Shown here: in pieces, positions 1-7,889 of the stretch
Numbering within the stretch: the first letter of the stretch is position 1
Layout of the letters: each line of letters starts with the position of its first letter
Notes under the pieces: model-generated
The model's input: the letters and a program-made list of their open reading frames with translations, nothing else
The model's database searches: none
What the model was told of the DNA's origin: nothing
Translations under genes and position numbers: made by a program
Assembly: GCA_030149025.1 (NCBI GenBank)
Contig: JASBSH010000251.1
Coordinates: forward strand, 1 to 12,961
DNA length: 12,961 nucleotides
DNA from: Actinomycetales bacterium
GTDB lineage: Bacteria; Actinomycetota; Actinomycetes; Actinomycetales; BWSM-131
Direction of reading: 5' to 3'

Positions 1-1124
1 GCAGCGCCCAGCGCGTCAATGAGGTCGGTCCAGGATGCTTGCGAGTACAGCAGGTTCACGATGCCCGTGACGGCCAGCGGCGCGGTCAGCGGGCGCGACG
101 GATCATCGGTCGGCAGCGGCGCCGTATCGACCCTCGCGAGCAGGTCACGCACCTGACCGGCCGCCTGCTCGACGTCACCGTCCAGCGGGCACTGCCTGGC
201 GTCGTCCAGGCATGCGCTGACGAAGGCCCGGAAGGCCTTCTCCATCCCGGCCGCCTGGCCGACCACCACGTCGGCGTTGCTGCTGGCCGGGTCCAGCGCG
301 CCGTCCAGGACCATCCGGCCGACCCGGTTCGGGAACAGGCCTGCGTAGGTCGCCCCCAGCAGCGTCCCGTAGGACTTGCCGAGGTAGTTCAACCGCTGCT
401 CGCCGAGCACCGCCCGCAGCACGTCCATGTCGCGCGCTGCCGACGGCGTGCCGATGTACGGCAGCAGCTCACCGCTCAACCGCTCGCACCCTGCGACGAA
501 CGTCTTCGCCTCCGAACGCATGTTCTCGAGCCCACGCGGTTGCTCGGGGTCTGCGTCCTCGGCGAGGTACTGGTCGAGCTGCCGGTCCGGCAGGCAGTCC
601 ACGGGGTCGGAGGAGCCAACACCCCGCGGGTCGAACCCCACCACGTCGTACCGCGAGCGCAGCTGCTTCGTCGTCACGTACTGGCCGTACTCGCCGACGT
701 ACTGAACACCGGACGCGCCCGGGCCGCCGGGATTCAGCACCACCGCACCGAGCCGGTCGCCCCGGTCGGTCGCTGGTAGCCGGACGACCGCGAGCTGCAA
801 CGTCTTGCCCGCCGGGTCCTGCCAGTCCAGCGGGACGGTCACCTTCGTGCACTGGGCGCCGGAGTAGCAGCCCTGCCAGTCCGGCTTCTGCCCGTAGAAC
901 CGGGCGTAGGCGGGCGACGAGGCCGGGTCCGTCGGCGCCGCTGTCGGCGAGGTCAGTGACGGGAGCTGGGACGGCGTCCCGCTCGGTGTGCTCGGACGGT
1001 CACGCAGCAGGGTGGCCGCCCCGACCACGACGAGCAGGACGGCGAGTGCGAGCGCCAGCGTGGGGATCAGCCAGTGGGGTGCCCCTCGGCTGTGGGCGCC
1101 CTGCTTTTGGGTGGGACCTGCCAC
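1..1124 (-). CDS. Membrane-anchored TAP-type alpha/beta hydrolase (3' end outside window)
   Basis: This is an alpha/beta-hydrolase of the tripeptidyl-aminopeptidase-like group (MEROPS S33 type, as in Streptomyces Slp proteins or mycobacterial Hip1/CaeA). About 374 codons are visible and the frame is still open at the left edge, so the C-terminal TAP domain carrying the catalytic Asp and His is missing. The likely start is GTG at 1124, 8 nt past the holB stop, with a weak purine stretch (AGTAGGG) over that stop. Residues about 19-42 form one hydrophobic segment after a short basic N-terminus, followed by a Ser/Thr/Pro-rich linker. There is no lipobox, so it is a signal anchor or a cleaved signal peptide. 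An oxyanion-hole motif NPGGPG lies at about 131-136, DPRGVGSSDP starts at about 165, and the nucleophile elbow GKSYG puts Ser at about 251. Family knowledge suggests an exported peptidase or esterase. The substrate cannot be read from sequence, and the link to the replication genes upstream is probably only co-transcription. Confidence 0.88.
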   Translation of the reverse strand, partial: MAGPTQKQGAHSRGAPHWLIPTLALALAVLLVVVGAATLLRDRPSTPSGTPSQLPSLTSPTAAPTDPASSPAYARFYGQKPDWQGCYSGAQCTKVTVPLDWQDPAGKTLQLAVVRLPATDRGDRLGAVVLNPGGPGASGVQYVGEYGQYVTTKQLRSRYDVVGFDPRGVGSSDPVDCLPDRQLDQYLAEDADPEQPRGLENMRSEAKTFVAGCERLSGELLPYIGTPSAARDMDVLRAVLGEQRLNYLGKSYGTLLGATYAGLFPNRVGRMVLDGALDPASSNADVVVGQAAGMEKAFRAFVSACLDDARQCPLDGDVEQAAGQVRDLLARVDTAPLPTDDPSRPLTAPLAVTGIVNLLYSQASWTDLIDALGA

Positions 1125-1132
1125 GTGCGGCC

Positions 1133-2266
1133 CTACTCGAGCAGCTGGAGGGCCATGGCCTCCATCGCGAGCTGCGGGTTGACGTTGGCGGCGATCCGTT
1201 CTCGGGCCTCACCGATCGCGTCCATGCGCGCGAGGGTCTGCTCGGGGCGGCTGCGCTGCGCGATCCGTTGCAGCCGCTCCCCGAGGTGGCCGTTCACGAG
1301 CTCCACCTCGGCGCCCAGCTGCAGGATCAGCACGTCCCGGTACACCGAGAGCAGGTCCAGCAGTGCCCGGTCGATCACGTCACGCCGGAAGCGGGTGGCC
1401 CGGCTCTTCTGCTCCTTCTCCAGCTGCTTGAGCTGGGACCGCACGGCGGGGGGCAGCGCACCGGCCGCCTCCGCGCCGAGTGAGTGCAGCAGCGCCGCTC
1501 GTTCGGCACCGTCCCGCTCCTGCGTGGCTGCCGTTGCCTCCTCGGTGGCGACCTCCATCAGGTCAGCGGCCCGGGTCACCGCTGTCGGCACGTCCCGCAG
1601 CTCGAAGGCCAGGTTGAGCACCTCCTGCCGCCGGTTGCGGACCCCCTCGTCGCGGGCCAGCCGACGAGCCATGCCGACGTGGGACTGCGCGGCTCGGGCG
1701 GCGAACGACGCCATCGCAGGGTCGACGCCGTCCCGCCGCACGAGCAGCTCCGCCACCTGGGTCGGCGACGGCAGGCGCAGCCGCACCGGCCGGCAACGGG
1801 AACGGATGGTGACCAGCACGTCGTCCGGGCCCGGGGCGCAGAGCAGCCAGATCGTCCGCTCCGGCGGCTCCTCGATGGACTTGAGCAGGACGTTTCCGGT
1901 CCGCTCGACCATCCGGTCGGCGTCCTCGACGATCACGATCCGCCAGCGCCCGGTGGACGGCCGGCGGTGCGCGATCTGCACGAGGTCCCGGACCTCGTCG
2001 ATCCCGAGCGAGAGCAGCTCCGTCGCGACGAGCCGGACGTCGGCGTGGGTGCCGCCCAGCACCGTCTTGCAGGCGTGGCAGGTGCCGCAGCCGCCGGTGT
2101 CGCACTGCAGAGCCGCCGCGAACGCCCGTGCCGCCACGGACCTGCCGGAGCCCGGCGGCCCGGTGAACAGCCAGGCGTGGGCGAGCCTGGTGTCCGCGTT
2201 CTCCACCGCGCCCTTGAGCACGGCGATGGCCTCGTCCTGGTCGACGAGGTCGTCCCAGACGCTCAT
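1133..2266 (-). CDS. holB: DNA polymerase III subunit delta'
   Basis: This 377-residue protein is the delta' subunit of the clamp loader, the AAA+ complex that opens and loads the beta sliding clamp on primed DNA. The N-terminus reads VWDDLVDQDEAI, typical of the family. A P-loop-like GPPGSGRS at 36-43 has Arg in place of the catalytic Lys, as expected for delta', which is not an active ATPase. Cys55, Cys60, Cys63 and Cys66 form the family's zinc-binding module. A degenerate Walker B (VEDADRM, 113-119), NVLLKSIEEPP (125-135) and the SRC motif (156-158, usually an arginine-finger element) follow. The rest is the helical collar domain. The ATG overlaps the tmk stop as ATGA, with no strong ribosome binding site, which implies translational coupling. 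A dnaX-type gene also has this fold, but the broken P-loop and the length fit delta' better. Confidence 0.95.
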   Translation of the reverse strand: MSVWDDLVDQDEAIAVLKGAVENADTRLAHAWLFTGPPGSGRSVAARAFAAALQCDTGGCGTCHACKTVLGGTHADVRLVATELLSLGIDEVRDLVQIAHRRPSTGRWRIVIVEDADRMVERTGNVLLKSIEEPPERTIWLLCAPGPDDVLVTIRSRCRPVRLRLPSPTQVAELLVRRDGVDPAMASFAARAAQSHVGMARRLARDEGVRNRRQEVLNLAFELRDVPTAVTRAADLMEVATEEATAATQERDGAERAALLHSLGAEAAGALPPAVRSQLKQLEKEQKSRATRFRRDVIDRALLDLLSVYRDVLILQLGAEVELVNGHLGERLQRIAQRSRPEQTLARMDAIGEARERIAANVNPQLAMEAMALQLLE

Positions 2267-4848
2267 CGACCCGACCCGCCGCGTCGTTCGTCGCGCAGAC
2301 CGAACAGCTCGTCGGCCAGGTCAACCTCGTGGGTCGGCGCGTCGTCGGCTGCCGACCTGTCGACCGCAGACTCACCGCCGGCCGACTTGCCGACCGGTCT
2401 GCCGTCCTCACCGAGGACGGGCAGCTGCCGGGTGGCCGGCAGACCCGCCTGGCGCTGCGGTGATGCCCCGGAGGCACCGAGACGGCTAGCCTTCTCCTCG
2501 GCCTCCAGCCGGACGCGCTCGCGGGCCGCGGCCGCCTGACGTGCACGCACCTCGGCGTCCGCCTGCATCTGGGCGAGGTGCTCGGCACGGGCCCGTTCCT
2601 CCGCCTCCCGCAGGGCCAGCATCTCCGCCTCCCGGCGGGCCTTCTCCTCCGCCTCGCGACGTGCCTTCTCCTCGGCCTCGCGCTTGGCCTTCTCCTCCGC
2701 TTCGCGGGCCTTGCGCTCGACCTCCAGCCGGGCACGCTCCTCGGCCTCGCGGCGCTCACGCTCCTGCTGCTCGGCGAGCTGACGAGGGGACAATGGCAGG
2801 GAGCCGTCGAGCCGCTCCCGGATCCGCGTCTGGATCGCCTCGACCGACTGGCCGGCGTCCAGGACGAGGTACCTCCGCGGGTCCCGGCGGGCGAGGTCGA
2901 CGAACCGGTCCCGGACGCGCTGGTGGAACTCCTCCGACTCGCTCTCCACCCGGTCGTCGCCTGCCCGCTCCGCGCTCGAGTGGCGACGGCCGCGCGCGAC
3001 CTGCGGGTCGACGTCCAGAAGCACTGTGAGGTCGGGGACGACACCCTCCGTCGCCCATCTCGACAACTGGGCGATCTCATCGGGGTCGAGGTTGCGGCCG
3101 GCGCCCTGGTACGCGATCGACGAGTCGACGTAGCGGTCGGTGACGACGACGGCACCGCGCTTGAGCGCGGGCCGCACGACCTCCGCCACATGGTGGGCCC
3201 GATCGGCGGCGAAGAGCAGCGCCTCCGCCCGTGGGGCGAGGCGGTCGCCGTGCAGGAGAAGCTCGCGGATCTTGGCGCCCTGCTCGGTGGCGCCCGGCTC
3301 GCGGGTGAGCACGACCTCGTGCCCGAGCTCGTCGTGCAGCCAGTCACGCAGCAGCGCCGCCTGGGTCGACTTGCCGGCGCCGTCGCCGCCCTCCAGCGCG
3401 ATGAAGTAGCCGGGGTGGTCGGGCCGGACACGAGGTGGCGGCTGCGCGACGTGGCGACGGCGCCAGGCTGTGACCAGGTCCTGGAGGAGGGGCACGCCAC
3501 GGTGGTCTTCCATCTGCCGGTAGGACAGCACGCCGATGGCGACGGCCAGCACGGCGGCGAACAGCAACGTGAACGCGGCGCCGTTGTAGGTGAGCGTCAC
3601 TTGGGGCGTCAGCTCGAAGCGGTGGGTGCCGATAACAGCGGCGAGCGCCGGAGCGAACGCCATGACCGCGACCAGGACGACACGGGCCGATGAGTTCACG
3701 AACGCGAACGTGCGGCCCCGCATCTCGTCCGCGACCTCGAGGCCGAGCATCGTGTACCCGGTGACCCAGGCAACCCCGGTGCCCGCCCCCAGCCCGACCG
3801 TGAAGAACGCCGCCAGGACGATGTTCGGGATGAGGGCCACGAGCGCAAGGAAGATGCCGGCCGCGATGATCGCGAGGCCGAACAGACGCCAGCGCGGCAG
3901 CTCCGCGAGCAACCTGGGGCCTACCCACATGCCGATCGCGAGACCGGTGAAGACGGCGGCGAACAGCACGCCGTAGCCCGCCGCACCCGCACCCAGGTCC
4001 TTGGTGAAGGTGGTGGCTACGCCGATGACGAAACCGCCTGCACCGAAGGCGCCGAGCATGCCGGTGACCAGGCCGCGGATCAGCGGCGTCTTGCCGATGA
4101 AGGCCCAGCCTGCCCTCATCGTCTGCCAGACCGAAGGGTGCGCGGGGGTGGATGCATCGTCCTCGCGCACCGCCCGGCGTGGCATGTCCAGCCGCCAGAT
4201 GACGATTGCCGCCACGAGGTAGGTGAGCGCGTCGAAGTACAGGGCGAGGTCGATCGGACCGCCGAGCGCTCCGACGAAGTTGTCGAGGACGCCGGAAAGG
4301 AGCGCCAGGGCGCTGAACAGCAACGCGGCGAACGGCGCACTGCCGTACGTCGTTGCCAGGCTCAGCTGGTTCGCGGCTTCGAGGCGCTGACGCGGGACGA
4401 GGTTCGGGACGGTGGCATCCTTCGCAGGCATCCAGAACAGCCCGATGATCTCGATCAGCACGGTGGCGACGAACAGCCACCACAGGGTCCCGACGACGGC
4501 GATCGAGACGAACAGCCCGCAGCGCAGAAGGTCGCCGATGACCATGTTGAGCTTGCGGTCCAGGCGGTCGGCGACCACACCGGCGATCGGGCCCAGGAAA
4601 ATCGCCGGGGCCAGGCGCAGGATCAGCACACCGGAGACCGCGAGGTTCGCCTGGGCGTAGCCGGCCTGCGCGCCGAGGGCGCCCGCCATCGCGGTCGTGG
4701 CCAGCAGCCCGAGCCAGTCGCCGAAGCTCGACAGGCCGAGCGACAGCCACAGCTGGCGGAACGGCTTGATCGCCAGCACGCCGCGCACGTCGTGGTCGGG
4801 CGCGTCGGCGTGCTTGGCGTACCGGTCCTGCACGCTGTCGCTCGTCAC
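2263..4848 (-). CDS. tmk: Bifunctional MFS transporter / dTMP kinase with charged helical tail
   Basis: Numbering is from GTG 4848 (861 residues). Residues about 25-445 are an MFS-type membrane domain with about 12 hydrophobic segments and the motif-A-like loop GVVADRLDRK (91-100). Residues about 480-685 are a complete thymidylate kinase, which phosphorylates dTMP to dTDP. It has P-loop EGGDGAGKST (486-495, Lys493), TREPGAT (515-521), the DRYVDSSIAYQG block (571-582), LLDVDP (610-615) and an Arg-containing lid near 619-633. Residues 689-788 are an E/K/R/A-rich helix with octads of the EAEEKARR type, then a low-complexity linker and the ending HEVDLADELFGLRDER. Transporter-kinase fusions are known in actinomycetes; no transported substrate is known to me. 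It follows topA by about 100 bp and overlaps holB by 4 bp. A second in-frame GTG at 4899 would add 17 residues; neither start has a good ribosome binding site. I prefer 4848 because the extra residues look like non-coding sequence. Confidence 0.93.
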   Translation of the reverse strand: MTSDSVQDRYAKHADAPDHDVRGVLAIKPFRQLWLSLGLSSFGDWLGLLATTAMAGALGAQAGYAQANLAVSGVLILRLAPAIFLGPIAGVVADRLDRKLNMVIGDLLRCGLFVSIAVVGTLWWLFVATVLIEIIGLFWMPAKDATVPNLVPRQRLEAANQLSLATTYGSAPFAALLFSALALLSGVLDNFVGALGGPIDLALYFDALTYLVAAIVIWRLDMPRRAVREDDASTPAHPSVWQTMRAGWAFIGKTPLIRGLVTGMLGAFGAGGFVIGVATTFTKDLGAGAAGYGVLFAAVFTGLAIGMWVGPRLLAELPRWRLFGLAIIAAGIFLALVALIPNIVLAAFFTVGLGAGTGVAWVTGYTMLGLEVADEMRGRTFAFVNSSARVVLVAVMAFAPALAAVIGTHRFELTPQVTLTYNGAAFTLLFAAVLAVAIGVLSYRQMEDHRGVPLLQDLVTAWRRRHVAQPPPRVRPDHPGYFIALEGGDGAGKSTQAALLRDWLHDELGHEVVLTREPGATEQGAKIRELLLHGDRLAPRAEALLFAADRAHHVAEVVRPALKRGAVVVTDRYVDSSIAYQGAGRNLDPDEIAQLSRWATEGVVPDLTVLLDVDPQVARGRRHSSAERAGDDRVESESEEFHQRVRDRFVDLARRDPRRYLVLDAGQSVEAIQTRIRERLDGSLPLSPRQLAEQQERERREAEERARLEVERKAREAEEKAKREAEEKARREAEEKARREAEMLALREAEERARAEHLAQMQADAEVRARQAAAARERVRLEAEEKASRLGASGASPQRQAGLPATRQLPVLGEDGRPVGKSAGGESAVDRSAADDAPTHEVDLADELFGLRDERRGGSGR
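2485..2784 (-). repeat. Charged octad-repeat helix at the C-terminus of the kinase fusion
   Basis: About 100 codons rich in Glu, Lys, Arg and Ala, inside tmk. At 2584-2703 five successive 8-residue units occur (EAEEKAKR, EAEEKARR, EAEEKARR, EAEMLALR, EAEERARA), each a 24-bp DNA unit. The period is eight rather than the seven of a classic coiled coil, and oppositely charged residues sit 3-4 apart. This fits a stiff single alpha-helix (ER/K type) or an irregular coiled coil. The structure is an inference; the repeat itself is read directly. Confidence 0.8.
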
Positions 4849-4950
4849 GGCGCCAGCGTAACCGCGGGCGCTGACACCCGGGCCCGGCTGGCGCTCCACT
4901 GCGCTGCGATCATCCGTTCGGCGCTGTTCGTCTCCGGTCCGTCGGGCCGA

Positions 4951-7770
4951 TCAGGAACCCTGCTTCTTCGCGGTGGTCTTCTTAGCCGCGGTCTTCGTCG
5001 CAGCGGTCTTCGTCGCAGCGGTCTTCTTCGCAGCGGTCTTCTTCGCTGTCGTCCGCTTGCGCGCCGTCTTCTTCGCCGGACCCTTGGCCCGCTTCTCGGC
5101 CAGCAGCTCCGCGGCGCGCTCAAGCGTCACGGACTCCACCGCGTCGTCCTTGCGCAGGGTCGCGTTCGTCTCGCCGTCGGTGACGTAGGGACCGAAGCGG
5201 CCCTCCTTCACCACGACCGGCTTTCCGCTGGCGGGGTCCTCGCCGAGCTCACGCAGGGCCGCGGCCGAGGTACGGCCGCGGCCACGCTTCGGCTGCGCGT
5301 AGATCGCGAGCGCCTCGTCGAGAGTGATGTCGAAGAGCTGGTCCTCCGACTCCAGCGAGCGGGAGTCTGTGCCCTTCTTCAGGTACGGCCCGTACCGCCC
5401 GTTCTGGGCGGTGATCTCCTCACCCGACTGAGGGTCGGTGCCGACGACCCGCGGCAGCGAGAGCAGGCGCAGGGCGTCGTCCAGGGTCACCGTCTGCAGC
5501 TGCATCGACTTGAAGAGCGATGCGGCGCGCGGCTTCTCGCCCTTCTTCTTCGGAGCCTCCTCGTCGACGAGCTCGGTCACGTACGGCCCGAAGCGACCGC
5601 TGCGCGCCACGATGGTGCGGCCGGTGGACGGGTCGACCCCGAGCTCACGGTCGCCGTCCGCCTGGGTCTCGAGCAGCTCGCGCGCCTTGTCGAGCGTCAG
5701 CTCGTCGGGGGCGATGTCCTCCGGCACGCTGGCCCGCTTCGGTTCCTCGCCGTCGGCGCCCGGGACCTCGACGTACGGGCCGTACCGGCCGACCCGCAAC
5801 GTGATCCCGTCGCCGAGGTCGACGGAGTTGATGTCCCGCGCGTCGATGTCGCCGAGGCCCTCGACCAGCTCGCGCAGACCCTCGCGCCCGACGGCCGTGC
5901 CGTTGGCGCCACCACCGCCGGCACCGGCACCGGTACCGAAGTAGAACTGCTCCAGCCACCGGCGGCGGTCCTCCTGACCGCCGGCGATCCGGTCGAGGTC
6001 CTCCTCCATAGAGGCAGTGAAGTCGTAGTCCACCAGCGGCCCGAAGTGCTGCTCCAGCAACCGGGTCACGGAGAAGGCGAGCCAGCTGGGCACCAGCGCT
6101 GAGCCGCGGTGGCGGACGTACCCGCGGTCAATGATCGTCGAGATCGTCGACGCGTACGTCGACGGCCGGCCGATCCCCTTCTCCTCCAACGCCTTCACGA
6201 GGCTCGCCTCGGTGAAACGCGGGGGCGGCGAGGTCTCGTGACCGGCCGCGTGCAGGCCCGATGCGGACAGGGCCTGCCCCTTCGTCAGCTCCGGCAGCCG
6301 GCGCTCGGTCTCGCTGTCGTCCGCGACACGCTCCTCGTCGCGGCCCTCCTCGTACGCGGCGAGGAAACCGCGGAACGTGATGACCGTTCCCGACGCCGCG
6401 AACTCGCAGTCACGAGACCCGGCACCAACAGAACCGACGTGCGGCGCGCCGTCCAGGTTCGCGACCGCACCAAGCCGCACCGTGGCCGTCGAGCCCTTGG
6501 CGTCGGCCATCTGGCTCGCGATCGTCCGCTTCCAGATCAGGTCGTAGAGGCGGTACTCGTCGCCACGAAGCTGCCCGGTCACCTGCGCCGGCGTGCGGAA
6601 CGAGTCACCGGCGGGCCGAATCGCCTCGTGCGCCTCCTGCGCGTTCTTGGCCTTGCCGGCGTACACGCGTGGCGAGTCGGGCACGAACTCCGGCCCGTAC
6701 AGCTCGGCGGCCTGGCGGCGGGCGGCGTTCACCGCCTCGGACGACAGCGCCGTGGAGTCGGTACGCATGTAGGTGATGTAGCCGTTCTCGTACAGCGTCT
6801 GCGCCACGCGCATCGCGTGCCGGGCGGAGAAGCGCAGCTTGCGTCCGGCCTCCTGCTGCAGGGTCGAGGTGGTGAAAGGCGCTGCGGGACGGCGCGTGTA
6901 GGGCTTGGTCTCCAGGCTCCGGACCGTGAAGGGCGCGCTTTCGAGCGCACCCGCGAGGGCGCGAGCGGTCGGCTCGTCGAGGAGCACCGCCGAGGCGTTG
7001 ACGAGCTGCCCACGGTCGTCGAAGTCCCTGCCGGTGGCGACCCTGGAGCCGTCGAGCGAGACCAGCCGCGCAGGGAAGCTGCTGCCGTTCGCCGCCTGCT
7101 CGGCCGGCGTGAAGCGACCGGTGATGTCCCAGTAGCTCGCTGCGCGGAAGGCCATCCGCTCGCGCTCCCGCTCGACCACCATCCGGGTCGCAACCGACTG
7201 CACGCGCCCGGCGGACAGCCCCGCGCCCACCTTGCGCCAGAGCACCGGCGAGATCTCGTAGCCGTAGAGACGGTCGAGGATGCGGCGTGTCTCCTGGGCG
7301 TCGACGAGCCGGTCGTCGATGTCGCGCGTCGACTGCAGCGCCCGCTGGATCGCCTCGCGGGTGATCTCGTGGAACACCATCCGCCGAACCGGCACCTTGG
7401 GCTGCAGCGTCTCCATCAGGTGCCAGGCGATGGCCTCACCCTCACGGTCCTCGTCCGTGGCGAGGTAGAGCTCGTCCGCGTCCTTGAGCGCACGCTTGAG
7501 CTCCGACACCTTCTTCTTCTTGTCGGCGTCGACGACGTAGTACGGCTCGAACCCGTTCTCCACGTCCACGGCGAACTTGCCGAACGGGCCCTTCTTCATG
7601 TCGGCGGGCAGCTCGCTCGGCTGGGGCAGGTCGCGGATGTGCCCGACGCTTGCCTCCACCTCGAAACCGTCGCCGAGGTAGCCGGCGATCGTCCGCGCCT
7701 TCGCAGGCGACTCGACGATCACCAGACGACGACCGGTGCCCTTCCCGGTCGTGGACTTGCTGCTGGCCAA
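4951..7770 (-). CDS. topA: DNA topoisomerase I (type IA)
   Basis: This 939-residue protein relaxes negatively supercoiled DNA by single-strand cleavage and passage, close in size to mycobacterial TopA. The TOPRIM domain has VIVESPAKA (Glu20) and the metal triad in DEDREGE (Asp106, Asp108, Glu110/112). The active-site tyrosine is Tyr334 in YITYMRTDST, with Arg336 next to it. GRPSTYASTISTI lies at 534-546. A Gly-rich linker (about 611-624) separates the catalytic core from four C-terminal repeats marked GRYGPYV/GRFGPYV at 661, 725, 791 and 857. No Cys4 zinc fingers are present, as is usual in actinobacteria. The last 40 residues are a Lys/Ala/Thr tail of KTAAK-type pentads, known in related enzymes to bind DNA and aid processivity. 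The start is TTG at 7770: the codon just upstream is an in-frame TAG, and the next alternative (Val17) lies inside the TOPRIM core. A GGAG sits 3 nt upstream of TTG. Confidence 0.97.
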   Translation of the reverse strand: MASSKSTTGKGTGRRLVIVESPAKARTIAGYLGDGFEVEASVGHIRDLPQPSELPADMKKGPFGKFAVDVENGFEPYYVVDADKKKKVSELKRALKDADELYLATDEDREGEAIAWHLMETLQPKVPVRRMVFHEITREAIQRALQSTRDIDDRLVDAQETRRILDRLYGYEISPVLWRKVGAGLSAGRVQSVATRMVVERERERMAFRAASYWDITGRFTPAEQAANGSSFPARLVSLDGSRVATGRDFDDRGQLVNASAVLLDEPTARALAGALESAPFTVRSLETKPYTRRPAAPFTTSTLQQEAGRKLRFSARHAMRVAQTLYENGYITYMRTDSTALSSEAVNAARRQAAELYGPEFVPDSPRVYAGKAKNAQEAHEAIRPAGDSFRTPAQVTGQLRGDEYRLYDLIWKRTIASQMADAKGSTATVRLGAVANLDGAPHVGSVGAGSRDCEFAASGTVITFRGFLAAYEEGRDEERVADDSETERRLPELTKGQALSASGLHAAGHETSPPPRFTEASLVKALEEKGIGRPSTYASTISTIIDRGYVRHRGSALVPSWLAFSVTRLLEQHFGPLVDYDFTASMEEDLDRIAGGQEDRRRWLEQFYFGTGAGAGGGGANGTAVGREGLRELVEGLGDIDARDINSVDLGDGITLRVGRYGPYVEVPGADGEEPKRASVPEDIAPDELTLDKARELLETQADGDRELGVDPSTGRTIVARSGRFGPYVTELVDEEAPKKKGEKPRAASLFKSMQLQTVTLDDALRLLSLPRVVGTDPQSGEEITAQNGRYGPYLKKGTDSRSLESEDQLFDITLDEALAIYAQPKRGRGRTSAAALRELGEDPASGKPVVVKEGRFGPYVTDGETNATLRKDDAVESVTLERAAELLAEKRAKGPAKKTARKRTTAKKTAAKKTAATKTAATKTAAKKTTAKKQGS
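4966..5040 (-). repeat. Five 15-bp units encoding the KTAAK tail of TopA
   Basis: Inside the topA 3' end, five consecutive pentapeptide units read KTAAK, KTAAT, KTAAT, KTAAK, KTTAK, encoded by nearly identical 15-bp units (complement of gcggtcttcgtcgca). The basic Lys-Ala-Thr composition resembles histone-H1-like tails. Such perfect short tandem units can change copy number by slippage, so tail length may vary between strains. Confidence 0.85.
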
Positions 7771-7827
7771 CTACTCCGCCCTTCATCGACGCCGCGACCG
7801 GCGATCTGCGAGCCGGGCGGCGCGAGC

Positions 7828-7858
7828 ACGGTAACGCGTACCCCGACCGCTGCGTTCC
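7828..7858 (-). promoter_or_regulatory. Candidate ECF-sigma-type promoter of topA
   Basis: On the minus strand, GGAAC (7858-7854) is followed after exactly 17 nt by CGTT (7836-7833). This matches the GGAAY-N18-GTT pattern of actinobacterial SigR/SigH-type (redox and heat stress) promoters. A sigma-70-like -10 (TACCGT, 7833-7828) overlaps it, without a good TTGACA-like -35. A start near 7825 would give a leader of about 55 nt before the topA TTG. It lies in the only real gap (7771-7889) between topA and the gene upstream. Pattern match only. Confidence 0.4.
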
Positions 7859-7889
7859 ACGACCCCACGGGGCGGACGTGCCCGGCTCG

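Noticed and set aside
2541..3029. Plus-strand Pro/Ala/Arg-rich frame opposite the charged tail of the kinase fusion
   Set aside because: Its repeat is the antisense reading of the Glu/Lys/Arg octads; no independent coding sign.
4845..4913. Possible 22-codon leader peptide whose TGA overlaps the kinase-fusion GTG (GTGA)
   Set aside because: The geometry would suit coupling and could explain the missing ribosome binding site, but the leader itself has no clear ribosome binding site and its composition is unremarkable.
7442..7786. Minus-strand frame with ATG at 7786 overlapping the topA start
   Set aside because: It is out of frame with topA, Arg/Gly-rich and lacks any domain. The topA frame has the TOPRIM motifs.
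7809..7889. 10-bp inverted repeat (CGAGCCGGGC at 7809-7818, complement at 7880-7889) around the topA promoter region
   Set aside because: The 61-nt separation and GC-rich content make a stable or functional pairing doubtful; no T-run follows, so it is not a good terminator.
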